A DNA stretch of 64,000 bases from CAVSCD01 sp963726335. GTDB taxonomy: Bacteria; Acidobacteriota; Aminicenantia; Aminicenantales; UBA8522. Location of the stretch: NCBI GenBank assembly GCA_963726335.1, contig CAVSCD010000010.1:496001-560000 (forward strand), read 5' to 3'. This document shows positions 43,923-53,064 of the stretch, one piece after another (position 1 is the first letter of the stretch; each line of letters starts with the position of its first letter). Under the pieces are notes generated by a model. It was not told where the DNA came from. It worked only from the letters and a program-made list of their open reading frames with translations, and made no database searches. Position numbers and translations under genes: made by a program.

Positions 43923-44614
43923 GCGCCGCGGCCCGCTTGTCGATCGAGGCGGAGAACCTGAGGCGCGTCTACCATCGCGGTCCCGAGGAGATCGCCGCCG
44001 TCGACGACGTCTCCCTGCGGGTTGAAAAAGGCTCGTTCATCTCCATCATCGGGCCCTCGGGCTCGGGCAAGACGACCCTCATCAACGTCCTCGGCTGCCT
44101 CGACAACCCGACCTCGGGCCGGCTCTCCCTCGAAGGCCGCGTCGTCTTCGAGAATTGTCGCGGGCTCTCCGAGTCCAAACTGACCCGCATCCGCCGGAAC
44201 GTCTTCGGCTATATTTTCCAGAAGTTCTACCTCATTTCCACGCTGACCGTCCTCGAGAACGTCGTCCTCCCGTTCACCTTCTTCAAGAAGCCGGGGGCGG
44301 AGGAGGACGTCGGCCGCGTTCTCAAGCTCCTCGGCCTGGAGAAAAGGGCCGGAACACCTGCCCGGCCAGCTCTCGGGGGGGAGATGCAGCGCGTGGCCAT
44401 CGCCCGGGCCCTCGTCAACAAGCCCGACATCCTCCTGGCCGACGAGCCGACGGGGAACCTCGACACGGCCCGGAGCGAGGAGATCGGAGAGATCCTGCGG
44501 GACCTCAACGGGCGGGAGGGGCTGACCGTCATCCTGGTCACCCACAACCCCCGGCTGGCCGCGCTGGCCGGACGGACGATCGAGCTCCAGGACGGGAAGA
44601 TCATCTCAGCTTGA
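43919..44614 (+). CDS. MacB/LolD-type ABC ATPase (two compensating indels)
   Basis: 231 residues. Walker A GPSGSGKTTL (about 43-52), Q loop YIFQKFYL, Walker B ILLADEPTGNLD and the His switch VTHNP are intact. The signature reads GTPARPALGGEMQR. In the neighbouring frame the same DNA reads EHLPGQLSGG, the exact family sequence. One extra G near 44351 and one missing G in the run 44375-44381 would explain this, with the frame restored afterwards. It powers the adjacent FtsX-type permease. The signature oddity is most likely a sequence error. Confidence 0.9.
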   Translation: MSAAARLSIEAENLRRVYHRGPEEIAAVDDVSLRVEKGSFISIIGPSGSGKTTLINVLGCLDNPTSGRLSLEGRVVFENCRGLSESKLTRIRRNVFGYIFQKFYLISTLTVLENVVLPFTFFKKPGAEEDVGRVLKLLGLEKRAGTPARPALGGEMQRVAIARALVNKPDILLADEPTGNLDTARSEEIGEILRDLNGREGLTVILVTHNPRLAALAGRTIELQDGKIISA

Positions 44615-44668
44615 CAGGTCGATGGGCGCCCGTCCGCGGCAGATATGGCGCAGGACCGGTTCAGGATC

Positions 44669-46063
44669 TCATTTCACGCGAGGGCCGGAAAAACTGATCA
44701 GATCGGTGCGCGTGCGGCCGTTCGACGTGATCCGGCCGAGAGTGTAAACCGTGCCGTCCTTCCCGACGGCGATCGAATTGACGTACAGCGGGCGTTGGCC
44801 ATCGGGGAAGAACACGGCGCCGTGATCCTCATACTTGCCGGCGGTGATATCGTATGTCACCAAATGAAGATCCTCCAGACCTTTGGCTTCTCCCATGGCC
44901 GTAGTGCTCTTCCCCATACGCGTTGGCCATCGACATATATCGGTCCGCCGGTCAGATAGTAGATCGTGTGCCCGTCCGGACCGAGGGTGAACCCCAGATA
45001 GCCGTAGCTGAACTGGTCGAACATGCCGCTCAGCTTGGACGGCACGGAGGTCAGCCGATCGAGAAGCTCGACGCGGCGGGACGGCCGGGTCGAACCGGAA
45101 AAGATAACCGGAATTGCCGTGAACGCCATAGATCACTGTTCTCGGTGGGCATAGCCAGAAGGCCTGTCGCCAGTTGTAGGCCATGCTGCCGGCCGAGGTC
45201 ACGTCGTAGAGACCAAAATAATCCTTCCTCATGTTCGCATCGTCCCGGCGAGCGTCTCCAGCGCGAGGTTCTCGGCTTCAGACGCGGATATCGCCCCTTC
45301 GGAAGTGGTGAAATAAGCGGTGCCGTCCTCCGGGTCGATCGACGATCGAGCGGCAGATGGTCCGGTAAGCCGGCGCCCTTCCCGGCTTCCCCTTCGCCGC
45401 TGACCGTCCCGAAGACGGTCATCTTTTTCTGGCCACGTCGAACCGGAACAGGATCGCCGGACGGCCAGGTCAGGCCGAAGATCAGCCGTCGCCCTCTATC
45501 CATGTCCATGGTCAGAATACCCCTTGATTCGGCGCCGTGGCCAGATCTTCGATATGTTCTATTCCGCATATCGAAAGCCAGCAGGTGGCCCCCCGGATAA
45601 GCCTGGAAGCCTGCAGGCGGGAGGCCCGGCATTTTTTCCATGCCGTCGATGATGCTGTAGTAGCCAATGTGGGTCGCGAAATAGAGCTGGCCGTCGGCTT
45701 CGACAAAGTTCACGTGGCTCTTGCCCTGGCGACCGCTCGGATGTCCCTTCTCACCGCAGGCCTCGGTCAGGTCGCCCAGGCGCTCGATCTTTTCGTGTCT
45801 GCGGATCAAAGGAGTACATCTGCCCGGCGACGCCCATCAACTGCGAGCTAAGCACATAATAGACTCTGCCCGTCGCTGGCGAAGGAAAGTCCGTTATAGG
45901 TGTCGTGCGAATGTTCAAACCCGGAGTCATAAGCCGCGGCCAGGATCTTGTTCCCCTCGGCCCTTAAGAGGTCCGGTCCCTCGGCCTCGGGCTTCGAGGC
46001 GTGTCCGCAGCCGGCTGCCATCAGCCCGAGGATCAACATGACAGAGACGAGCTTACCTTGCAT
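44669..46063 (-). CDS. Beta-propeller lipoprotein, heavily frame-disrupted
   Basis: The start at 46063 has TAAAGGAGAG and encodes a lipobox (LMAAGC). Pieces in changing frames read NGLSFASDGQSLLCA, FVEADGQLYFATHIGYYSI, LTMDMDRGRRLIFGLTWPSG, IDPEDGTAYFTTSEGAIS, VTSAGSMAYNWRQAFWL, FTLGPDGHTIYYLTGGPIY and SIAVGKDGTVYTLGRITSNG. All are blades of one propeller of about 460 residues. At least seven frame breaks are needed. Each piece stays in sense and matches propeller spacing. This is either a recent pseudogene or a poorly sequenced stretch. The envelope role is unknown. Confidence 0.6.
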
Positions 46064-46172
46064 TGGCGGTCTCTCCTTTATCAGCCGATTCAAACACCAT
46101 TCTGCCTCACCCGCTTCAGGCGAGTCAATCACCGCGGCCGGCCCGGCCCCCGGTTTGACCGACACCGATCCC

Positions 46173-46200
46173 TTGATCTATCATCCTCCACCGATAGGCT
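46173..46200 (+). promoter_or_regulatory. Possible promoter for the TIM-barrel isomerase
   Basis: TTGATC, a 16-bp spacer and TAGGCT, 53 bp before the ATG at 46254. Confidence 0.35.
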
Positions 46201-46253
46201 GACACGGTGCCGGCGCCTCGCCGTCATCGTTCGAGGATGTTGACAGGGCGCCC

Positions 46254-47189
46254 ATGGCAAAGATGAACCGCAGGGAATTCATGCGTTTGACGGCTTTCGC
46301 GGCCGCCATGCCCGCCTTCGTCCCCGCCGCGGGGAGATGGATGCTCAGGAGTCAAGAGAGAATGCCAAAGAACATCGTGTTGGGAGTGATCTGTTCCGCG
46401 AACAACCCCGAAGACGATTTGAAGGTCGTCCGTGACCTCGGGTTTCGAGCCTGTCAGCTTGGCATCGAGACCTATTCGCCGGGCCTGGCCGCCCGGCTGT
46501 CGGAAGCCCTCGGCGCGTACCGGATTCAACCCGTTTCGCTCATCTGCATGGGGCCCGGCACATACCGCTGGGACCTGAACGACGGGCCGTCGACGATCGG
46601 GCTGGTGCCCCGGGAGAACCGCGAGGCGCGAGTGCGGCGATTGCACGAGGGGATCGATTTCTGCAAAGCCGCGGGGATACCGGCGGTGCACGCCCATTTC
46701 GGGTTCATCCCCGAAAACCCCAAAGACATTCTGTACGCCGAATTCATCGAGGCCATGAGACCGGTGGCGGAATACGCCTTGAGACATGGCATCGACGTCT
46801 ATTTTGAAACCGGGCAGGAGACGCCCGTTACCCTCCTCAGGGCGATCCAGGACATCGGGACCCCGAATCTCTATATCAATTACGACCCGGCCAATCTCGT
46901 GATGTACGGGAAAGCCAACCCGGTCGACGGCCTGAAGGTGGTCGGCCAGTATGTCCGGGCGGTTCACGCCAAGGACGGCCGGTATCCGACAAACCCCCGC
47001 GAGCTCGGCAAAGAAGTGCCTGTCCCAACCGGCGAGGTGGATTTCCCGGCGCTGTTGGCCGCCTTGAAAAAGCTGGGTTTCAGCGGGAGCATCATCATCG
47101 AGCGCGAGCTGGCCGGGAGCCGGAGTGAAGACATCATCGCGACCCGGGAATATCTCGAGAAGCTGCTCGGGGACATATATGGGGAATAG
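46254..47189 (+). CDS. Exported sugar phosphate isomerase/epimerase-like TIM barrel
   Basis: 311 residues. The N-terminus NRREFMRLTAFAAAMPAF is a Tat-like signal with Arg-Arg. The xylose-isomerase-like barrel shows metal and acid ligands in order: YFETGQE near nucleotide 46800 (Glu), YINYDPANLV (Asp), VHAKDGRYP (His/Asp) and a final IIIERE (Glu). Relatives isomerise or epimerise sugars and inosose-type compounds. A Tat-exported version would act in the periplasm on imported sugars. Confidence 0.78.
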   Translation: MAKMNRREFMRLTAFAAAMPAFVPAAGRWMLRSQERMPKNIVLGVICSANNPEDDLKVVRDLGFRACQLGIETYSPGLAARLSEALGAYRIQPVSLICMGPGTYRWDLNDGPSTIGLVPRENREARVRRLHEGIDFCKAAGIPAVHAHFGFIPENPKDILYAEFIEAMRPVAEYALRHGIDVYFETGQETPVTLLRAIQDIGTPNLYINYDPANLVMYGKANPVDGLKVVGQYVRAVHAKDGRYPTNPRELGKEVPVPTGEVDFPALLAALKKLGFSGSIIIERELAGSRSEDIIATREYLEKLLGDIYGE

Positions 47190-47210
47190 CCGTTACGGCC
47201 GGCAGGCCGC

Positions 47211-47238
47211 TTGATTTCGGCGCCCGACGGCGTAAAAT
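47211..47238 (+). promoter_or_regulatory. Promoter for the YitT gene
   Basis: TTGATT, a 16-bp spacer and TAAAAT, 14 bp before the ATG at 47253. No Shine-Dalgarno lies between, so the leader would be about 7 nt. Confidence 0.5.
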
Positions 47239-47252
47239 ACACCGGAAACGCC

Positions 47253-48101
47253 ATGTCTAAATTCAGCAACGCCCTCCTCGTCTTTGTCGGCTGCGCCATC
47301 CAGGGCTTGGCCTACGCCATGTTCCTCATCCCCCACCATTTCGTCCCCGGCGGGGTTTCGGGGATCGCCATCATCATCAACTATTTCGCCAGCTTCCCGG
47401 TCGGCGTGCTGATCATGGTCCTCAACGTGCCCATCTTCCTCCTCGGCCTGAAGACCATGGGCCGGAAGTACGTCCTCAGCAGCCTGGCCGGGATGGTCGC
47501 CTCTTCCCTGTTCATCGATTTTTTCAACAGGATCCTCAAACTGCCATCGGCCACGGCCAACCCCGTGCTGGCGGCGATCTATGGCGGGATCGTGCTGGGG
47601 ATCGGCCTGGGCATCGTCTTCCGCGGCCGGGCCTCGACCGGCGGCTCGGACATCATCGGCATGATCCTCCACAAGTTCACCGGGATGTCGATCGGCTACG
47701 GCATCATGGTCACCGATTTCGTGGTCATTTCGGCGTCGGGCCTGGCCCTCCGGAGCCTGGAAGCTCCGCTCTACGGCTACCTCGTCCTGTTCCTTTCGAC
47801 CAAGCTCATCGACATGATCCTCGAGGGCTGGAACTATTCCAAGCTCGTCATCATCATCTCCACGCAGACCGACGAGATCGCCGGCTTTATCCTGAAGGGG
47901 CTGGAGCGCGGCGGCACGGCCCTGCGCTCGCGGTCCCTTTACCTCAACCGCGAGGGCGAGGTCATCCTGACGGTCGTCCACCGCAAACAGCTGACGGAGC
48001 TCAAAGCCCGGATCAAGAAGATCGACCCCGACGCCTTCGTCATCATCAACGACACTCACGACGTCCTGGGCCGGGGTTTCAAGTCGTACCAGATCACGTG
48101 A
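47253..48101 (+). CDS. YitT-family membrane protein (DUF161 + DUF2179)
   Basis: 282 residues. Six membrane helices with FLIPHHFVPGGVSGIAIIIN (about 25-44) and the GRASTGGSDIIGMILHKF motif match the YitT/UPF0750 family. The C-terminal cytosolic DUF2179 domain (about 200-280) ends with DTHDVLGRGF. The function is not established in the family. Start chosen at MSKFSNALL, just after the promoter. Confidence 0.88.
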   Translation: MSKFSNALLVFVGCAIQGLAYAMFLIPHHFVPGGVSGIAIIINYFASFPVGVLIMVLNVPIFLLGLKTMGRKYVLSSLAGMVASSLFIDFFNRILKLPSATANPVLAAIYGGIVLGIGLGIVFRGRASTGGSDIIGMILHKFTGMSIGYGIMVTDFVVISASGLALRSLEAPLYGYLVLFLSTKLIDMILEGWNYSKLVIIISTQTDEIAGFILKGLERGGTALRSRSLYLNREGEVILTVVHRKQLTELKARIKKIDPDAFVIINDTHDVLGRGFKSYQIT

Positions 48102-48198
48102 ATCCCGCCCCACCGGTCCGGCGACCCGGCGGTCGGCCGGAGCGTGGAAGCGGCGCGGCGGGTGTCACCTCAACGCCGGCCGCCACGGCGGACAGCCC

Positions 48199-48227
48199 TT
48201 GACACGGACCCGGCGGAAACTTAGTAT
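48199..48227 (+). promoter_or_regulatory. Promoter of the propeller kinase, leaderless
   Basis: TTGACA, a 17-bp spacer and TAGTAT, ending 6 nt before the GTG at 48234. There is no ribosome site. Transcription would begin at or next to the start codon. Confidence 0.65.
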
Positions 48228-48233
48228 CTGCGC

Positions 48234-50946
48234 GTGGGAAACTCATCGATCATCGGCCGGTCCATCGCCCACTATTCGGTCATCGAAAAGCTGGGCGAAG
48301 GCGGGATGGGCGCCGTCTACAAGGCGCGGGACGAGCGTCTCGACCGCTATGTCGCCCTGAAAATCCTCCCCGCCGAAACGGTCTCCGACCCGGAGCGCCG
48401 GCGGCGTTTCGAGCAGGAGGCCAAATCGGCCTCCGCGCTCAACCATCCCAATATCGTCACCATCTACGACATCGGCCAGGCGGAGGACGTGAACTTCATC
48501 GCCATGGAGTACGTCGCGGGCAAGACGCTTGACGCGCTCGTCGGCGCCGAAGGGACTCTCCCTCAAAGACGCTCTCAAGTACGCGGTCCAGATCGCCGAC
48601 GGGCTGGGGAAGGCGCACGCCGCCGGCATCGTCCATCGCGACCTGAAGCCGTCCAACATCATGGTCACGCCGGACGGCCTGGTCAAGCTCCTCGACTTCG
48701 GGCTGGCCAAGCTCGTCGAAAAAGATGAAGCCTTCCACGACATCGCTGTGACCAGGACGATCGCCCGGACGCCGGTCACCGAGGAGGGCAAGATCGTCGG
48801 AACGGTGGCCTACATGTCGCCCGAGCAGGCCGAGGGCAAACCGGTCGATGTGCGCTCCGACATCTTCTCCTTCGGGTCCGTTCTCTACGAGATGCTGACC
48901 GGACGCCGCGCCTTCGCGGGAGAGACGAAAGCGTCGACGATGGCCGCCGTCATCGCCCTGGACCCGACGTCGCCGAGCGGCGTCGCGGCCCCGCTGCCCG
49001 CGGACGTGGAACGGACGGTGATGCGCTGCCTGCGGAAAGACCCGCAGCGGCGCTGGCAGAACATGTCGGACCTGAAGGTGGCGCTCCAGGACCTGAAAGA
49101 GGAATCCGAGTCGGGCAAGCTGACCGCCGTATCCCCGGCGCCCGCCTCAGTGCGCCGGAGGATCTGGCCGCTGTATGCGTTGGCCGGCGCGGCCGTCCTG
49201 GCGGCGGCCGGAGTCGCGGGGTGGCTGCTGCTGAAGCCCCGCACGGCGCCCCCAGCCGTCGAGCCGGAGCGGGTCACCTTCGAGTCGGGAGGAGCCTTTC
49301 TGCCGGCCATCTCCCCCGACGGTAAGCTCATCGCCTATTCGTCGGACCGCGACGGCAATTTCGACATCTACGTCCGCCAGATCAGCGGCCAAGAGTCGGT
49401 CCGGCGGACGCAGCACGCTGCGCCGGATTGGTTCCCCAGTTTCTCACCTGACGGTTCGAAGATCGTCTTTCGCTCCGAGCGCGACGGCGGGGGGATCTAT
49501 GTGATGGAGAGCCTGGGCGGCGCCGAGCGGCGGATCGCCGACGGCGGGCGGCTGCCCGCGTTTTCTCCCGACGGGAAGACGGTCGCTTATCTCGTTGCCC
49601 ACCCGCTGACAAGGGAAGCGAAGCTTTTTCTTGTTCAGGCGGCCGGCGGTAATCCCACTCCCCTCCAGCCGGAATTCAGCATTTCCGCGGCAGGAGCGTC
49701 GTGGTCATGGCCGCTCTGGTCCGCCGACGGAGAGCATGTTCTTTTCGACGGCCTTCAACCCGGCGTCCGGGACAGCCGCGACTGGTGGCTGTCGCCCGCC
49801 GCCGGCGGCCCGGCCGTCCGCATCAAGGCCCCGCCGCGCACCCGGGCGGGGTTCGTCCGGCTTCTTCTCGCCTGGCGGAACGACTATCTTTACTATTCGG
49901 AGGGCTCGACGGTCGGCGGCATGAGCCTGTATCGGCTGCCGCTCTCCCAGAAAACCCATCGCGTGGGGGAAAAGCCCCAAACCCTCACCTCGCCCATCGG
50001 CATGCAGTATGGAGCCTCGATTTCGGCCGACGGCCGGCTGGTCTTCAGCACGACCACGTCCGTGCTCAACGTGTGGTCGGTGCCGCTGAAATCGAGCGAC
50101 GGCACGGCTTCGGGCCCCCCTGAGCCGGTGACGTCCAACCCGAAGGGGAAGATCGGGCTGGCGGCCGCGGCTGACGGCTCCAGGATCGCCTGGGCTTCCT
50201 ATTCCGATCTTCAGGCGGAGCTCCGGGTCCGCGAGGCCGCGACTGGACGCGAGGAGGCGATCGCCTGCTCCGGAAAATCGATCAATCTCCATCCTGTCCT
50301 GAGCCCGGACGGTTCCCGGCTGGCGTACATCGATAGAGTGGACGGAAAACTGGTCGCCTATGTTGCCGAGGGCGGCGCGGCCCCTCGGCCGGTTGCCGGC
50401 GTGCCGGAAGGCGGCGCCGTTTTCGGTTTCTTCTCGACGTCAAGGGACATTCTTGTCAACGTCGGGAACACGTTGGTCCGCCAAGATGCGGCGGGGAGCG
50501 GGGGCAAGCCCATCCTGGATACGACGGGCCAAGGGGACCTATGGGATATCGCGCTCTCTCCCTCAGACCGAAGCCTGGCCTTTACGATCGCCCGCCCGGA
50601 CGGGCCGACAGCCCTTTATATCGCCGATGTCGGCGATAAACCCGCGGCCCCTGAAACATGGACGACGCTGGAGGAGGGCCGCCACTTCATCGGCTCGCCC
50701 ACCTGGTCGCTGGACAGCCGGACTCTTTACTATGGCTCCAACCGTGACGACTTTTACTGCGTTTGGGCGCAACGGTTCGCGGCCGATGGCAGACCTTCCG
50801 GTGAGCCCTTCGCCGCCTTCCACGATCATCAGCCGCCCGATATGAAAAGTTACGGGACGTATATCGTGAGGGCGGCTCGCGACCGGTTGTACATGATGCT
50901 GGCCGACTTCCGGGGCGACCTCTGGTCGCTCCAGCTTCCGCGTTAA
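48234..50946 (+). CDS. Ser/Thr protein kinase with C-terminal WD40-like propeller, one frame break
   Basis: About 904 residues when joined. The kinase domain has the LGEGGMGAVYKARDERLD glycine loop, the ALKILP lysine, HRDLKPSN, DFGLAKL and YMSPEQAEGKPVDVRSDIFS. The frame breaks once near 48555, between DALVGAEG and LSLKDALKYAVQIADGLG. A single membrane helix (AGAAVLAAAGVAGWLLL) follows, then an extracytoplasmic TolB/PD40-type propeller with repeats such as PAISPDGKLIAYSSDRDGNF and FPSFSPDGSKIVFRSERDGG. Such receptors couple envelope sensing to phosphorylation. The ligand and target are unknown. Confidence 0.88.
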
Positions 50947-51030
50947 AGCCCGCCCTCGTCGCGGACGATGAGGATTCTCGTGATTTCGACGGCAGGCGGC
51001 ACTTCAGGAGCGCGCCGATCACGCGGAAAC

Positions 51031-52020
51031 TCAACTCCTCGGGAATGAAAAGCGTTTGTTATTCGCCATCACGAAGACCAGCCCGGTGCCCGCCCAAAAC
51101 AGGGCGAGAATTCTCCGGACGAGAGTCACGCCGACGGCCAGGCCGGAGCTCAACCCGAACAGGGCGAACAGACCGACATAGGTCAGCTCGAAGGTGCCCA
51201 GGGACGCCGGGATGGCGGGGATGACGAAAGCCAGCGTTCCCAGGGTCGTGATCATGAAACTCAGGAGGTAGTCTATCTTGACGGCGCCCAGGAAGGCGAT
51301 CGTGAGATGGATCTCCAGCGTCCAGAGCAGGATGATCAGACCGTTGAAGCCCACGGCCCGGACCCAGACGTTCCGGCGGCCCTTCACGAAATCCGCGATC
51401 TGATCGTCCACCTGACGGATCTTATCCCGGTTCCTCTCCAGGATGCCGGGCCTGATCCCGATCCTGCCCATAAGATCAAGCAGCCAGATGAAGCTGCCTT
51501 TTCGCTGACGGTTCAGGACGAACAGGACGGCCAGGCCGGCCGCCGCCGCCGCCGCCACCAGAAAGAATTTCACCTTGCCGGGCAGGCCGGCACGGCTCAC
51601 GGCCATGACCACCGCGGCCATGACGAACAGCACCACGGTCAGGATCTCGAGGGTCGTGTCGACGATGATCGAGGCCAAGGCTTTTTTCCTGTCCCGGCAA
51701 TCGACCAGGAGAGTCCGGACGGCCTCTCCGCCGAAATGAGAGGAAGGCGTAAGATACGAAAGGGCATGGCCGGCCAGCCGGGCCGCGAAGAGGTTGGCGA
51801 AGGGCGGTCGTTCTCCGTAGCTATTGAGAATGATCTTCCAGTAATACGTGCGCATCAGCCAGTACACCAGGCGCAGGACGAACAGCAAGGCCAGCGATCT
51901 CCAGGACAACTGCTTCAGGCTGTCCCAGATCCGGCCCTTTCCGGTGCTGGCGATTATAAAAACGAAAAGGCCGAGTCCCAGGATCCAGGATAGAGTCAGG
52001 AACTTCGTCCGGCTGATCAC
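51031..52020 (-). CDS. Flippase-like UPF0104/LPG-synthase-TM membrane protein
   Basis: 329 residues from the GTG at 52020 (GGGAGCGG upstream); a longer frame to 52134 runs inside the neighbouring gene. It has about eight membrane helices and the family's SYLTPSSHFGGEAVRTLLV loop and PAIPASLGTFELTYVGLFAL near the end. The family includes MprF flippase domains and transporters of glycolipids or polyprenyl-linked sugars. The stop of the alpha/beta hydrolase lies 23 bp upstream, so the two form an operon, probably for a lipid. Confidence 0.85.
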   Translation of the reverse strand: MISRTKFLTLSWILGLGLFVFIIASTGKGRIWDSLKQLSWRSLALLFVLRLVYWLMRTYYWKIILNSYGERPPFANLFAARLAGHALSYLTPSSHFGGEAVRTLLVDCRDRKKALASIIVDTTLEILTVVLFVMAAVVMAVSRAGLPGKVKFFLVAAAAAAGLAVLFVLNRQRKGSFIWLLDLMGRIGIRPGILERNRDKIRQVDDQIADFVKGRRNVWVRAVGFNGLIILLWTLEIHLTIAFLGAVKIDYLLSFMITTLGTLAFVIPAIPASLGTFELTYVGLFALFGLSSGLAVGVTLVRRILALFWAGTGLVFVMANNKRFSFPRS

Positions 52021-52042
52021 GGCCGCTCCCGTCCGGAAGCGA

Positions 52043-52816
52043 TCATGCCGGCCGATGACGGCGGAGGAAGGCCGCGATCCGGTCGATCTGGTCGGGGCCG
52101 ATCCGTTCCCGGAAATATTCCTTGGAGATCTCACGGGGATAGTGGTCGATCTTGGTTTCGACGATCAGCAGCTTGGCCGCGCTGTCCCGGAACCGCCGCG
52201 TCGTGTATTCGAAATCGATGGTCGTATCGTCCCTGTTGACGATAAGGACGTAGGGCAAATCGTGAAACAGGGAGGAGTGCCGCCCGTTCAAGATCATCCG
52301 TCCGGTCTCAAAAAAGGTCCGCCCGTCCATGTGGTCCAGGATCATATCGACTCTGGAGGAGGGATAACGGCTGTAATAGTGGGCGAACCGGCGCACCGCC
52401 CGTGTTTTCCAGACCCTGCGGGACAGCCGGGTTGTGGATAAGAGACCGGTAACCAGGCGGTAGCTATGACGTTTGACGGGTCTAAGCTTGAGAGACTTGC
52501 GGTCGAGATAGGGTGCGATGCCCACGATCCCCCGGCATTCCCCGTTCACAGGGACACGGTTGGCGACCAGGAACCCGAAAGAGATCCCGCCCAGGACGAA
52601 ATGCTCAAGCCCAAAGCCGTCGATCCGGCGGCGGACATAGTGAGCGAAGCTCTCCACGCTGATGTCCTCGAGGGGAGGGACGCCGGCGGCAAAACCGGGC
52701 AGGTCGATGAAATAGACATTGAAGGTGTCGCTCAGGAAATCGATGAGGCCTTGGAGAATGGCGCTGTTCGTATAAAAGGCGTTGACGAGGACGAGATTTT
52801 CTCTTCCGTCTTTCAT
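52043..52816 (-). CDS. Alpha/beta hydrolase
   Basis: 257 residues from the ATG at 52816 (MKDGRENLVLV); an upstream ATG at 52849 has no ribosome site. The nucleophile elbow is GGISFGF with the Ser near residue 88. A DLPGFAAG loop precedes it, and the final His is probably in KIDHYPREI. The enzyme type (esterase, lipase, acyltransferase) is not resolved. It lies between a methyltransferase remnant and a flippase-like gene on the same strand. Confidence 0.8.
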   Translation of the reverse strand: MKDGRENLVLVNAFYTNSAILQGLIDFLSDTFNVYFIDLPGFAAGVPPLEDISVESFAHYVRRRIDGFGLEHFVLGGISFGFLVANRVPVNGECRGIVGIAPYLDRKSLKLRPVKRHSYRLVTGLLSTTRLSRRVWKTRAVRRFAHYYSRYPSSRVDMILDHMDGRTFFETGRMILNGRHSSLFHDLPYVLIVNRDDTTIDFEYTTRRFRDSAAKLLIVETKIDHYPREISKEYFRERIGPDQIDRIAAFLRRHRPA

Positions 52817-52852
52817 GCCGATCCCGCTGGACTTCAACAATGGGGACATTAA

Positions 52853-53020
52853 CTACCAGAACGGCAAATCAAAGTCAACGTCCCGGACGATCGGGATATA
52901 AAGCTGCCGAGGGTCGGCTTTCTCAGACGGAAAGACGACGTCCCGGATATGGAGCCGTCCGCCGGGCCGGAGCACGCGGTGGATCTTCCTGAGGACCTGT
53001 TCGTGGTCCGCCGGCGGTTG
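52853..53020 (-). pseudogene. C-terminal remnant of a SAM-dependent methyltransferase
   Basis: The minus-strand frame reads PPADHEQVLRKIHRVLRPGG, then RLHIRDVVFPSEKADPRQLY and ends FDLPFW before a TAG at 52853. This is the motif II/III region of a UbiE-type class I methyltransferase. The SAM-binding N-terminal half is missing and the kinase gene begins there instead. It ends 4 bp from the possible upstream start of the hydrolase, so it was once the operon's first gene. Confidence 0.6.
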
Positions 53021-53046
53021 ACTCAACCCGGGGGTCTTGATATCTT
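53018..53046 (+). promoter_or_regulatory. Promoter of the zinc-ribbon/TPR kinase
   Basis: TTGACT, a 17-bp spacer and TATCTT, 18 bp before the ATG at 53065. Confidence 0.5.
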
Positions 53047-53064
53047 CTCCTGTATCCAGGCCCC

